Assembly: GCF_020524495.1 (NCBI RefSeq)
Contig: NZ_JAIVLB010000009.1
Location: 1 to 64,000 of the forward strand
Source of the DNA: Bacillus stratosphericus
GTDB taxonomy: Bacteria; Bacillota; Bacilli; Bacillales; Bacillaceae
DNA: 64,000 nucleotides
Direction of reading: 5' to 3'
Made by a program: the position numbers and the translations under genes. Every line of letters starts with the position of its first letter. Position 1 is the stretch's first letter. A model generated the notes under the pieces. It saw only the letters and a program-made list of their open reading frames with translations. It did no database searches and was not told where the DNA came from. Positions 1 to 7,414 of this stretch are shown one piece after another.

Positions 1-17
1 CCTCGTCTGTCTTCTGT

Positions 18-99
18 TCAAAAGAAAACTTCTCCGACAAACAGATTGCTTTTTTTCTCTTTTTTACTTTGAACTTTTGGTTCACTTTTTTTTATTCAT
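18..99 (-). other. possible broken micro-ORF at window edge
   Basis: An ATG at 99 overlaps the stop of the upstream HTH gene (ATGA) and has a good ribosome-binding site (GGAGG, 7 bases upstream), but the frame closes after five codons at a run of eight A residues (86-93). Removing one A would open a lysine-rich frame of about 26 codons to the TGA at 18-20. It may be a frameshifted remnant, a slippage-dependent ORF, or chance. Confidence 0.2.
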
Positions 100-299
100 G
101 ATCTAACCTCCACCGTATTAAATAACTCCTCTACCTTTTGATCAAAAAAACTTGCAATAGTTAAAGCTTCATCAAGCAGAAAATCTCTTTTCCCAGTTTC
201 TTTTAGGTGATAAGTTTGTGGGTGTGTTCCAATCAATTCAGCTATTTCTCTTTGAGACATCCTTTTTTCCTTACGGGCAACAAATAGATTTAAGTGCAT
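96..299 (-). CDS. small Xre-family HTH regulator
   Basis: A 67-residue protein made almost entirely of one Xre/Cro-type helix-turn-helix: the segment SQREIAELIGTHPQTYHLKE fits the two DNA-contacting helices. The start is the ATG at 299, which has AGGAGG seven bases upstream; the longer frame up to 317 only adds codons across that site. It lies downstream of the gene at 337-543 in the same orientation, on the leftward arm of the divergent control region of the ssrA-integrated element. By position it is an early regulator of the element. Its DNA target is unknown. Confidence 0.75.
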   Translation of the reverse strand: MHLNLFVARKEKRMSQREIAELIGTHPQTYHLKETGKRDFLLDEALTIASFFDQKVEELFNTVEVRS

Positions 300-336
300 A
301 TAATTCCCTCCTAACATTTTGTTTCCTCACAGACAC

Positions 337-543
337 CTATTTTGTCAAAAAAAATTTCACTTCTATATTTAATATTTTTGAAATTTTTTCAACTGCATCA
401 ATACTCGGCTTCGCATTTCCATTTTCTATTCTACTGATGAATGATGCAGAAAACCCGGTCATTTCACCTAATTCAGTCTGAGAAAGCTTTCTTTTAATAC
501 GAATTCTTCTGACTAGTTTTCCAAATTCATTGAAAACGGACAT
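337..543 (-). CDS. Cro-like Xre HTH regulator
   Basis: A 68-residue single-domain Xre protein with a canonical HTH (LSQTELGEMTGFSASFISRI) followed by the ENGNAKPSIDAVEKI segment typical of the SinR/cI fold. It has no effector domain. It is transcribed divergently from the repressor-like gene at 686 across a 142-base region holding promoter-like and palindromic sequences. This is the usual layout of a cI/cro or immR/xis switch, and here it would be the Cro-side product. Function is inferred from architecture and position only. Confidence 0.8.
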   Translation of the reverse strand: MSVFNEFGKLVRRIRIKRKLSQTELGEMTGFSASFISRIENGNAKPSIDAVEKISKILNIEVKFFLTK

Positions 544-581
544 TCCTTATTCACCCTCTTCGGTGTCTGTGATGTACCAAA

Positions 582-658
582 AGTGTAACACACGTTTATT
601 TTTAACACAATAGTTATACAAAAAGAATTTTCATGACAGGAACATTCTGTGATATAAT
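582..658. promoter_or_regulatory. divergent promoter/operator region of the element
   Basis: Leftward: TTGTGT (605-610) and TACACT (582-587), both read on the minus strand, are 17 bases apart and would drive the gene at 337-543. The palindrome GTGTAACAC (583-591) covers that -10 box and is a plausible operator. Rightward: TATAAT at 653-658 lies 28 bases before the start codon of the gene at 686, with only a weak -35 (TTCATG, 630-635). The boxes are seen by eye and binding is inferred. Confidence 0.45.
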
Positions 659-685
659 TTAGCTAGATAAGGTGGGTGTTTTACC

Positions 686-1075
686 GTGAAAAACAAAATG
701 GGTGAGTCAATTCGTTCATTGAGGAAACAAAAGAAAAAAACACTTAGAGAAGTTGCAGTGGCAATTAATGTTACTCATAGCTATTTATCTAGACTTGAAA
801 GAGGCTTAAAGAAACCCTCTATGGATATGATAGAGAAACTGGCTGATTACTTTGACGTTCATAAATCTTATTTTTTCTTAGAGGATGATAAGATTGAGGA
901 AATGTCTACTGGTGAAAAAATTCTAACCTTTGAGAAAGATCTTTCAATTGAAAATTTAAAAGAAAAATACAATATTACTCACAAAGGAAAACCTGTTTCT
1001 GATGATGAGTTAAAAGTGATGATAACTGTTTTAGAAAGTTATAGAGATTCACAAAACATAGGCAATAAAGATTAA
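686..1075 (+). CDS. cI/ImmR-like Xre repressor
   Basis: A 129-residue protein starting at GTG with an AAGGTGGG ribosome-binding site about nine bases upstream. Residues 1-70 form an Xre HTH (TLREVAVAINVTHSYLSRLE), followed by a short acidic C-terminal region of about 55 residues with no recognisable protease or LexA-like domain. It is divergent from a Cro-like gene and faces the putative arbitrium cassette tail to tail, overlapping its 23-codon ORF by four bases. The likely role is maintenance repressor of the integrated element. No ImmA-type antirepressor protease gene follows, so any derepression could run through the arbitrium side instead (inference). Confidence 0.7.
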   Translation: MKNKMGESIRSLRKQKKKTLREVAVAINVTHSYLSRLERGLKKPSMDMIEKLADYFDVHKSYFFLEDDKIEEMSTGEKILTFEKDLSIENLKEKYNITHKGKPVSDDELKVMITVLESYRDSQNIGNKD

Positions 1076-1143
1076 GAATCCGTTTGATCTTTATTGCCTT
1101 TAATTATGCCCATGAATTCTTCATAATCAATATCAATTTTCAT
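1072..1143 (-). CDS. 23-codon ORF, candidate AimX
   Basis: A tiny acidic ORF beginning MKIDIDYEEFMGIIKG, with a very good ribosome-binding site (AGGAGGG, six bases before the ATG at 1143). It is the next possible gene after the AimP-like precursor on the same strand, separated by about 140 bases containing two hairpins. In arbitrium phages the AimR-controlled transcript downstream of aimP (aimX) encodes or contains a small product that pushes towards lysis. Its 3' end overlaps the end of the Xre repressor gene, so its transcript would be antisense to that mRNA. Naming it AimX rests on position only. Confidence 0.45.
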   Translation of the reverse strand: MKIDIDYEEFMGIIKGNKDQTDS

Positions 1144-1201
1144 AATAGCCCTCCTCAATAAAATGTCTCTATATGTAGTTTGAACGACTGAGTTTTTAAA
1201 G

Positions 1202-1236
1202 GTTTCCTGTTTTCGCAAATCCGGAAAACAGGAAAC
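1202..1236. repeat. perfect 13-bp inverted repeat
   Basis: GTTTCCTGTTTTC (1202-1214) and its exact complement (1224-1236) flank a nine-base spacer. It lies between the AimP-like ORF and the 23-codon ORF. No U-run follows on either strand, so it is not a simple terminator. It could be an operator, possibly for the AimR-like protein, or an mRNA hairpin controlling the downstream ORF. Confidence 0.6.
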
Positions 1237-1252
1237 TCCCCGTAAAAACACG

Positions 1253-1282
1253 AAAGACGGTACCATTTCTGGTAACGTCTTT
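1253..1282. terminator. hairpin after the AimP-like gene
   Basis: Twelve-base arms with one mismatch (1253-1264 and 1271-1282) around a six-base loop, beginning immediately after the aimP stop codon on the minus strand. The plus-strand side is followed by a short T-run. On the minus strand a T-run comes only a few bases beyond the stem. It probably ends transcription of the aimR-aimP unit and could be the stop that AimR-dependent transcription must pass or start beyond. Confidence 0.55.
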
Positions 1283-1405
1283 TTACATTCCTACTTTTAC
1301 ATCTTTAGTTTGATAAACAGGTTCTGTAGTTGATACAGTTGTTTGGTACCCTGAAACAAGCAGAATTATGCTTGCTAAAATCAATGTTTTTGTTAAGTAT
1401 TTCAT
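1283..1405 (-). CDS. aimP: AimP-like secreted signal-peptide precursor
   Basis: A 40-residue precursor starting MKYLTKTLILASIILLVSGY. It has a basic N-terminus, a hydrophobic core of about 13 residues and then a short polar tail ending QTKDVKVGM. The ATG at 1405 has a strong ribosome-binding site (AGGGGGTGA, four bases upstream) and begins 18 bases after the stop of the AimR-like gene. Size, Sec-type signal and position match arbitrium AimP (and Phr) precursors, whose last five to seven residues are released as the signal. Here that would be something like DVKVGM, which lacks the GA ending of well-known arbitrium peptides. The identification rests on context and architecture; the mature peptide is not determined. 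Confidence 0.7.
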   Translation of the reverse strand: MKYLTKTLILASIILLVSGYQTTVSTTEPVYQTKDVKVGM

Positions 1406-1423
1406 TTGTTCACCCCCTGACTA

Positions 1424-2512
1424 TTAGAGTTTATAGTCAAGTTCCAATTTTTGCAACTCTAGTTTAGGAATATTAGCTCTGAAATACTCTCTTTTTTCAG
1501 AGAAATAATGAAGTGATAACAGAATTTTATCTGCTCTCGCTTCTTTTACTCCATCGAATAAGTATGCATATGGTTTAAGGCGTTCATCACTATAATAATC
1601 AGATAATTTATTATGTTCCTTTAGATTTCTGGTAAATTCAGAAACATTATATCTCGAATCAATATCAGTTTTCCAATAATATTGTAAAATCGCAATTTCC
1701 TCTTTATTTTGTACAATCTCATCTACTCTTTCTGGATGCTTCTCCATGAGATTTAAAAATCTATTATAATACGTTAATGATTTTTCATAAGATGTTAAGA
1801 AATAAGATAGTGCAAGCAGATGGTTAGCAGTTATTTCATGACTTTCACTAACTTTGTTTTCAAGAAGTGAAGTCGCCGCTAGTCTTGCAAGCCCAACATT
1901 ATTTTCTTGCTTAAGGTAAACATTTGCTAATACCTCATCTATTCTGGCACTGAAACTCTTCCGAAGAAAAGGGTCTTTCATGTTATTCATGCAAGAATCT
2001 GCTTTGTTAATATAAAAATGAGCCATATCGAACTTCCCTAAATTATAGTAACCATAAGTTTCAAGGATTAGCAATAATGATTTTGCTTCTTTTGTTTTGA
2101 AATTATTCATGCGCAACTTACTAATATTCTGCATGTCAAAATTTCCTCTATAATTCAAAATCCATTTATACAGTAAACAAGGTTCAGGTGCAACCGCTGA
2201 ATATTCTACAATCAAGTATCTCATAACACCAAACATTTTTTGGTTATAACAATACTCCAAAGCGCAAAAAATATATTTTTTATCTATTCCACTTTTACAG
2301 TAATCTTTCATCAATTCTTTTTCTTTATCAGGAGATATGTATTGAACGGCTTGAATCACCATCCAAAAGGCTATCTCTTTCCCAGAGAGAAATTTACTCA
2401 TATAACCTTTAGTTATACCAATACTTTTTGCAATCTCTATCTGAGTATTTTCTGATATATCTAATCTTTCCTTTAATATTCTCCCAATATCCTTTTTTTC
2501 CTTGACTGTCAT
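1424..2512 (-). CDS. aimR: AimR-like arbitrium receptor (HTH + TPR)
   Basis: A 362-residue protein. Residues about 15-45 form an HTH (TQIEIAKSIGITKGYMSKFL); the rest is a long helical TPR-like array. From memory it aligns colinearly with SPbeta-group AimR: ELMKDYC after the HTH, then ALEY...MF, then an SLLLILETYGYYNLGKF block, and a C-terminus rich in LELQKLE. In the arbitrium system AimR is a DNA-binding activator of aimX that is switched off by imported AimP peptide, so that lysogeny increases with phage density. The start is the ATG at 2512 after AAGGTGAT; the upstream GTG at 2521 is part of the ribosome-binding site. The alternative, a Rap-type phosphatase regulator, is unlikely because Rap proteins lack the N-terminal HTH. 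Confidence 0.8.
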   Translation of the reverse strand: MTVKEKKDIGRILKERLDISENTQIEIAKSIGITKGYMSKFLSGKEIAFWMVIQAVQYISPDKEKELMKDYCKSGIDKKYIFCALEYCYNQKMFGVMRYLIVEYSAVAPEPCLLYKWILNYRGNFDMQNISKLRMNNFKTKEAKSLLLILETYGYYNLGKFDMAHFYINKADSCMNNMKDPFLRKSFSARIDEVLANVYLKQENNVGLARLAATSLLENKVSESHEITANHLLALSYFLTSYEKSLTYYNRFLNLMEKHPERVDEIVQNKEEIAILQYYWKTDIDSRYNVSEFTRNLKEHNKLSDYYSDERLKPYAYLFDGVKEARADKILLSLHYFSEKREYFRANIPKLELQKLELDYKL

Positions 2513-2763
2513 AAATATCACCTTTTCAATAACAATTTACCATTCTACTGAGAAAAATTATGTCGAATTGTGACGATGAAAGTTAGAATTTTTTGATTTT
2601 TCTGATGTAATTAATTCCTCCAATTCTCTATTATACCATATTTTACACTTTTTTCTTGCTAATATAGTCTTATTTTCAAAAAACAAAACTTTTAAAAAGA
2701 CAATAATAGTGTTATCTTTATATCTAATCTAAGAGTAAATGGAAATTTGTTAGAGGTGAAATG
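2513..2763. other. AT-rich intergenic region between aimR and int
   Basis: This 250-base divergent gap must hold the promoters of the AimR-like gene (leftward) and the integrase (rightward). It is rich in A/T runs, and I could not pick convincing -35/-10 pairs or an unambiguous operator. Confidence 0.4.
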
Positions 2764-3831
2764 ATGCCTGTATACAAGGATAAGAAAACCAATACATATT
2801 ACTTTGCAACAAGAATCACTTTAAGTGATGGGACAAAAAAACAAGTAAAGCGCAGAGGATTTAAAAAGAAGAAAGATGCTCAAGAAGCCGAGGCAGAGTT
2901 ACTTCTCGGCTACAATGATGAAAAAATAGCCCAGATTACTTTTCAAGAAGCTGCTCAATCTTATTTTGACTGGTATCAAGCTCGACGAAAAAAGTCATCA
3001 ATTCAGGTGATTAAAAACATCATCTTCAACCACCTAATACATGAATTTGGACAAATGGAAATCAAGAAAATTTCACCAAGGCATGTAATGCTTTATCAAA
3101 ATAAAATCATTAATAAATATGCTCCTGATTTTCTTAAAAAAATCCACTCTACCTTATCGGCAGTATTCAACTTTTCAGCGAAGTATCATGGTACTGAGAA
3201 TAACCCGGCGAAAGTAGTTGGTAATTTTGAAGTGTCTGTTAATAAAAGGTTGAATTACTGGGAGTTTGAAGAGTTTAAAACATTTATAAGTGTGGTCGAC
3301 GATCCATTGTATAAAGCATTCTTTTCCACGCTTTATTTTAGTGGAGCAAGAAAAGGAGAGTTACTTGCCTTAACATGGGCTGATGTCAATTTTGAAGAAA
3401 ATTATATAGACATTAATAAAACTGAGTATAATAGAGAAATTACCCCTCCAAAAACAGCCGCATCTATAAGAATTATTTTGATGCCAAATCAAGTGATGGA
3501 TCTATTAAAGGGCATAAAAAAAGACGCTGAAAAAATAGCGCCAGTTAAAAATGATTATAGAGTTTTTGGAACGTTTTACGATAGTATAGCTACCAGCACT
3601 ATCGACAGACGTTATGCAAAATATTTAAAAGAATCGAATGTCAGAAAGATTGTTATTCATGAATTCAGACATTCTCATGCCTCATATTTAATAAATAAGA
3701 ATTGCAACCCTTTGGTACTAGCCAATCGTTTAGGGCACTCAGATGTTGCAGAAACTTTAAACACTTATAGCCATCTGTACCCTTCCAAACAAAAGGAAGT
3801 TGTGGCTTTCATGGAAGAAGAGATTTTCTAA
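2764..3831 (+). CDS. int: tyrosine recombinase (phage/ICE integrase)
   Basis: A protein of about 355 residues of the phage-integrase family. An N-terminal arm-binding region (about 1-55) is followed by a SAM-like core-binding domain (about 60-160) and the catalytic domain. The first catalytic Arg is in SGARKGELLAL, His-x-x-Arg is in HEFRHSHASYL, the second His is in LGHSDVAETL, and the nucleophilic Tyr is in TYSHLYP. ATG codons occur at 2761 and 2764; 2764 has better spacing from GAGGTG. It points at ssrA, whose 3' end begins about 75 bases after the int stop, so it very probably catalysed the insertion there. It defines the right boundary of the element. Confidence 0.93.
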   Translation: MPVYKDKKTNTYYFATRITLSDGTKKQVKRRGFKKKKDAQEAEAELLLGYNDEKIAQITFQEAAQSYFDWYQARRKKSSIQVIKNIIFNHLIHEFGQMEIKKISPRHVMLYQNKIINKYAPDFLKKIHSTLSAVFNFSAKYHGTENNPAKVVGNFEVSVNKRLNYWEFEEFKTFISVVDDPLYKAFFSTLYFSGARKGELLALTWADVNFEENYIDINKTEYNREITPPKTAASIRIILMPNQVMDLLKGIKKDAEKIAPVKNDYRVFGTFYDSIATSTIDRRYAKYLKESNVRKIVIHEFRHSHASYLINKNCNPLVLANRLGHSDVAETLNTYSHLYPSKQKEVVAFMEEEIF

Positions 3832-3834
3832 AAT

Positions 3835-3852
3835 GTTGCCAAAACGTTGCCA
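3835..3852. repeat. tandem GTTGCCA repeats, probable Int binding sites
   Basis: Two copies of GTTGCCA (3835-3841 and 3846-3852), 11 bases apart, directly after the int stop codon and before the attachment site. One helical turn of spacing next to att suggests arm-type recombinase sites (inference). Confidence 0.5.
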
Positions 3853-3856
3853 GACC

Positions 3857-3886
3857 CATATCAAGGGCTTTCAAACCCTTGATATG
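3857..3886. repeat. 11-bp inverted repeat between int and att
   Basis: CATATCAAGGG (3857-3867) pairs perfectly with CCCTTGATATG (3876-3886). It may terminate int transcription before it runs antisense into ssrA. There is no clear U-run, so a structural role at att is equally possible. Confidence 0.5.
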
Positions 3887-3904
3887 ACTGCATTCTAAAA
3901 GTTT

Positions 3905-3940
3905 TGATGGAGACGGTGGGAGTCGAACCCACGTCCAGAG
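3905..3940. other. attachment-site junction at the 3' end of ssrA
   Basis: The integrase-proximal sequence joins ssrA within the terminal acceptor/T-arm segment, as is common for tyrosine recombinases. Immediately after the discriminator base (3908) the strand reads TCA instead of the chromosomal CCA found in B. subtilis ssrA, so the crossover probably lies within the last few tmRNA bases or the T-arm. The partner att site must be beyond position 1; no second copy of the ssrA end was found in 1-3900. Confidence 0.6.
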
Positions 3941-4268
3941 ACATCGATTACTTAAGCGTCTACGAGCGTAGTCAACATATTTACGTGTTCACTCATCCGC
4001 ATGCCTGCTGACGGGCGCTTGGAGAGCTAGTCTGATGGATCTCTTCTTACGTCCTCAGACGAAGACGTAAGCGTAGCCTACTTCATTGGGCTCCTCACAA
4101 ACACATAGGCGATGTCAGGAAGAGCTCGCTGCGCTTATTAGGCAGCTAGTGCTAAGTTTTGGTTAAAACTTTTAGTTTTGCCAGTTACATTTAAGTGCGT
4201 GTTAACGAGATCGCCTCTCGGCTCGCAGCCTAAGCTCGAACCATCCCTGTCGAATCCGTAACGTCCCC
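3905..4268 (-). ncRNA. ssrA: transfer-messenger RNA (tmRNA)
   Basis: The minus strand begins GGGGACGTTACGGATTCGAC and ends with a tRNA-like T-arm (GGTTCGACTCC) and an acceptor strand GTCTCC that pairs with GGGGAC. The tag reading frame at 4182-4138 encodes (A)GKTKSFNQNLALAA then TAA, a close variant of the B. subtilis tag. It rescues stalled ribosomes with SmpB, encoded just upstream, and marks nascent chains for ClpXP. The terminal CCA is not encoded (TCA instead), which follows from the element inserted at its 3' end, so CCA must be added after processing. Confidence 0.95.
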
Positions 4269-4325
4269 TTGTAAAAGGGATATACGGGATGGAAACGTTC
4301 AGCTTAACTGCTTCCGTATATAACT

Positions 4326-4353
4326 ATTATAACAGCCTTATTGCCCGAAACAA
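4326..4353 (-). promoter_or_regulatory. ssrA promoter
   Basis: On the minus strand TTGTTT (4348-4353) and TATAAT (4326-4331) are separated by 16 bases. The 57-base leader to the tmRNA 5' end at 4268 would be removed by RNase P. Confidence 0.65.
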
Positions 4354-4443
4354 CTGGTGGTTTCTGTAAAAATGCGATGATAGTTTACTGCACATCGTAT
4401 TTTAGCATAGTGTTGATGCTCTTAGCAAGCCATCCGCCCCGGG

Positions 4444-4914
4444 CTAGAATTGCTTCTGCCGATCACGGAAGGCACGTTCGATTTCACGTTTTGCATCTTT
4501 TTTCTTCAAATCTTCACGTTTATCGTATTTCTTTTTCCCTTTACCGACTCCGATCAGCACTTTGGCAAAGCCATTTTTCAAATATAATTTAATGGGAACG
4601 AGTGAGTAGCCCTCTTCCTTCGTCACACCAATCAATTTGCTAATTTGCTTGCGATGAAGCAGTAGCTTTCTCGTTCTCAGCGGATCATGATTATAGCGGT
4701 TCCCCTGCTCGTATGGGCTTACGTGCATGTTGTGAAGAAATACTTCTCCTCGTTCAATTTTGGCAAAGGAATCTTTTAAATTCACTTTTCCTGCACGAAT
4801 CGATTTAATTTCAGTTCCTTGTAAAACAAGGCCGGCTTCGTACGTTTCTTCTATAAAATAGTCATGGTTCGCTTTTTTGTTTTGGGAAATAACCTTTCCC
4901 TCTCCCTTTGGCAT
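4444..4914 (-). CDS. smpB: SsrA-binding protein SmpB
   Basis: A 156-residue protein, the usual Bacillus length. It binds the tRNA-like domain of tmRNA and is required for its delivery to stalled ribosomes. It contains the OB-fold signatures [20 protein letters not shown] and GRNRYNHDP-type (here [18 protein letters not shown]), and the basic tail [18 protein letters not shown] that occupies the empty mRNA channel. The start at 4914 follows AGGAGGG; the open frame continues upstream without a better start. It sits between rnr and ssrA, as in B. subtilis. Confidence 0.97.
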   Translation of the reverse strand: MPKGEGKVISQNKKANHDYFIEETYEAGLVLQGTEIKSIRAGKVNLKDSFAKIERGEVFLHNMHVSPYEQGNRYNHDPLRTRKLLLHRKQISKLIGVTKEEGYSLVPIKLYLKNGFAKVLIGVGKGKKKYDKREDLKKKDAKREIERAFRDRQKQF

Positions 4915-5010
4915 TGGCGTACACCCTCCTTTTGACACAATCACGGTCCAAATCGTACGGATTATTTTATCAAACAATCCAGCTTTCGACAATGCTGACG
5001 CCATGTGGCC

Positions 5011-5049
5011 AAAAAAGCAAATAGAGCATGATGCCCTATTTGCTTTTTT
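5011..5049 (-). terminator. terminator between rnr and smpB
   Basis: GCAAATAGGGCAT and ATGCTCTATTTGC (minus strand, one mismatch) form a 13-bp stem followed by six T residues. It could limit read-through from rnr into smpB. The plus strand is similarly symmetrical. Confidence 0.75.
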
Positions 5050-5055
5050 GGCCCG

Positions 5056-7395
5056 TTACTTTTTCTTTTTCCGCTTTTGATTCGGTGTGTTATCAAATAC
5101 GCGTTTTTTCTTTTTCTTCTTTTTACGGCTAGTGAACCAGTCGCCGCCTTTATCATCTTTGACTTTATCCCCGGACGGCTTTTGACCTCCGTGCCCTCTT
5201 TTTGCAGGTGGATCTGTCCGTTTTTTGAACTTGAAATCTTTTGGCAATTTGCGGCGAGTGCCTTTCATCCCGACGATTTCAAAATCAATGGAGTGCTCAT
5301 CTTTATTGACATCAACCACTTTGACAGTGATTTCATCACCAATACGGTAGACATTTCCTGTGCGTTCACCGATCATGGCAAAGTGCTGTTCATCAAAGCG
5401 ATAGTAGTCGTCTGTCATGTAGCTGACATGGACAAGACCTTCTATTGTATTCGGTAATTCAACGAATAGTCCGAAGTTCGTCACGGAACTAATCATGCCA
5501 TCAAACTCTTCACCAATTTTATCAAGCATAAACTCAGCCTTTTTCAGGTCATCTGTTTCACGCTCTGCATCGACTGATCGGCGCTCCATCGTAGACGCAT
5601 GGTCTGCGATTTCTGGCAACAGCTGCCCCCATTTTTCAAGGGTCTCTTTGTCTGTCTTTTTCTGAATTAAATAGGTTCTGATCAGCCTATGCACGATTAA
5701 ATCAGGATAACGGCGGATCGGCGATGTGAAGTGCGTATAAAATTCCGTAGATAATCCAAAATGGCCGATGCTTTCCGGATCATACTTCGCCTGTTTCATC
5801 GAGCGAAGCATCACGGTTTGAATCACCACTTCTTCTGGTTGATTTCGGACGGCATCGAGTACACTTTGAAGTGCACGCGGGTGAATATTCGTCGACGTAC
5901 CTTTCACAATGTAACCAAATGTCGTGACGAACTCTAAAAAGCGCTGAAGTTTCTCAGGATTAGGTTCTTCGTGAATGCGGTAAATGAATGGAACATTCAT
6001 CCAATGGAAATGCTCTGCCACCGTTTCGTTTGCAACCAGCATGAATTCTTCAATTAATTTCTCTGCGACGGAACGCTCACGAATCACCACGTCTTTCGCT
6101 GCTCCTTCATCATCTACAAGTACTTTTGCTTCCTTGAAATCAAAGTCTACAGCTCCGCGCTCCATCCGCTTGTCACGAAGAATTTCTGCAAGCTTCTCCA
6201 TCTCTTGGAACATCGGTACAAGTAGCTCGTATTTGTCTAGTAGCTCTTCGTCTTGATCCACTAAAATCTTATTCACATCTGAATACGTCATTCTCTCCGT
6301 CGTTTTGATCACACTTTGGAAAATCTCGTGTTTGACGACCTTCCCGTTTCGATCAATAACCATTTCACAAGACAGTGTGAGACGATCGACCTTCGGATTT
6401 AATGAACAAATGCCGTTTGATAGGCGATGAGGAATCATCGGAATCACTCGGTCTACAAGATACACACTCGTCCCGCGCTCATAGGCTTCCTGATCAATGG
6501 GAGAATTCTCTGTGACATAATGAGAGACGTCCGCAATATGCACCCCTAGCTTGTATTTACCATCATCCAGCTTTTGCACAGTGACGGCATCATCCAGATC
6601 CTTTGCGTCTGCACCGTCAATTGTCACAATCGTTTCGTTGCGCAGATCACGTCTGCCTTTCAAATCTTTTTCATCGATTGTTTCAGGTGTGTCTGCTGCC
6701 TGCTGGAACGCTTCTTGTGGGAACTCACCCGGTAGGCCGTGTTTATGAATGATCGACAAAATATCGATGCCAGGGTCATTTTTATGACCTAAAATTTTAG
6801 TCACTTCGCCCTCTGCACTCATTCTTCCTTCTGGATAGCTTGTCAGCGTAACAACAACCTTATGACCTTCTACCGCTCCGTTTTTAGCGGATTTCGGAAT
6901 AAAGATATCGTTTGTGATCTTTTTATCATCAGGAATGACAAAACCAAAGCTTTTCGTTTCTGTATAGGTACCGACAACCGTTTGAATATTTCGCTCCAGA
7001 ATTCGAATGACTGTTCCTTCTTTTTTGGTGCCATTGGATTTATGGCTGACACGAACCATGACCGTATCGCCATTCATCGCTGTTCCAAGCTCTGTTGGAG
7101 GAATGAAAATATCATCCTGTCCAAACTCTTCAGGTGTCACAAAAGCAAATCCTTTCGTATGAGCGGACAGCTTTCCTTTTACCAAATTCATTTTTTCAGG
7201 TACACCGTAGCGATCACTGCGTGTACGTACAATGAGTCCCTGATCTTCTAGTGTCACAAGGGCTTTAATGAGCTCTTTATAATCATCCGCATTGGTAATT
7301 TCCATCATGACTTCTAGCTCTTGGACCGTTAACGGTTTATATGCTTCTTCTTTCATGAAAGCGAGTAATTCATCCATAAATTCTTCTTTTTGCAC
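5056..7395 (-). CDS. rnr: ribonuclease R
   Basis: A 779-residue 3'-to-5' exoribonuclease of the RNB family that degrades structured RNA and tmRNA-tagged messages. Layout: N-terminal winged-helix region (about 1-70), cold-shock domains (about 75-230), the RNB catalytic domain with the metal-binding signature [14 protein letters not shown] and HIADVSHYV, a C-terminal S1 domain (about 625-710), and a long Lys-rich tail ending in KRKKKK. The start is the GTG at 7395, seven bases after AGGAGG. It belongs to the secG-est-rnr-smpB block. Confidence 0.96.
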   Translation of the reverse strand: MQKEEFMDELLAFMKEEAYKPLTVQELEVMMEITNADDYKELIKALVTLEDQGLIVRTRSDRYGVPEKMNLVKGKLSAHTKGFAFVTPEEFGQDDIFIPPTELGTAMNGDTVMVRVSHKSNGTKKEGTVIRILERNIQTVVGTYTETKSFGFVIPDDKKITNDIFIPKSAKNGAVEGHKVVVTLTSYPEGRMSAEGEVTKILGHKNDPGIDILSIIHKHGLPGEFPQEAFQQAADTPETIDEKDLKGRRDLRNETIVTIDGADAKDLDDAVTVQKLDDGKYKLGVHIADVSHYVTENSPIDQEAYERGTSVYLVDRVIPMIPHRLSNGICSLNPKVDRLTLSCEMVIDRNGKVVKHEIFQSVIKTTERMTYSDVNKILVDQDEELLDKYELLVPMFQEMEKLAEILRDKRMERGAVDFDFKEAKVLVDDEGAAKDVVIRERSVAEKLIEEFMLVANETVAEHFHWMNVPFIYRIHEEPNPEKLQRFLEFVTTFGYIVKGTSTNIHPRALQSVLDAVRNQPEEVVIQTVMLRSMKQAKYDPESIGHFGLSTEFYTHFTSPIRRYPDLIVHRLIRTYLIQKKTDKETLEKWGQLLPEIADHASTMERRSVDAERETDDLKKAEFMLDKIGEEFDGMISSVTNFGLFVELPNTIEGLVHVSYMTDDYYRFDEQHFAMIGERTGNVYRIGDEITVKVVDVNKDEHSIDFEIVGMKGTRRKLPKDFKFKKRTDPPAKRGHGGQKPSGDKVKDDKGGDWFTSRKKKKKKKRVFDNTPNQKRKKKK

Positions 7396-7414
7396 ACTCT
7401 AACCTCCTATATAT

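Noticed and set aside
218-481. 87-codon plus-strand frame
   Set aside because: Crosses and lies antisense to two small HTH genes that have proper start signals.
1144-1266. Longer 64-codon reading of the 23-codon ORF
   Set aside because: The upstream codons run through the perfect inverted repeat and have no ribosome-binding site; the internal ATG at 1143 has an excellent one.
1253-1282. Hairpin as a riboswitch or CRISPR repeat
   Set aside because: Single short stem with an ordinary terminator shape; no repeat-spacer periodicity anywhere in the window.
1424-2512. Rap-type phosphatase regulator with a Phr peptide
   Set aside because: Peptide and TPR arrangement fit Rap-Phr superficially, but Rap proteins start with a three-helix bundle and not an HTH, and the ELMKDYC and LELQK segments fit AimR.
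5077-5457. 126-codon plus-strand frame
   Set aside because: Opposite the 3' end of rnr; no ribosome-binding site and no recognisable domain.
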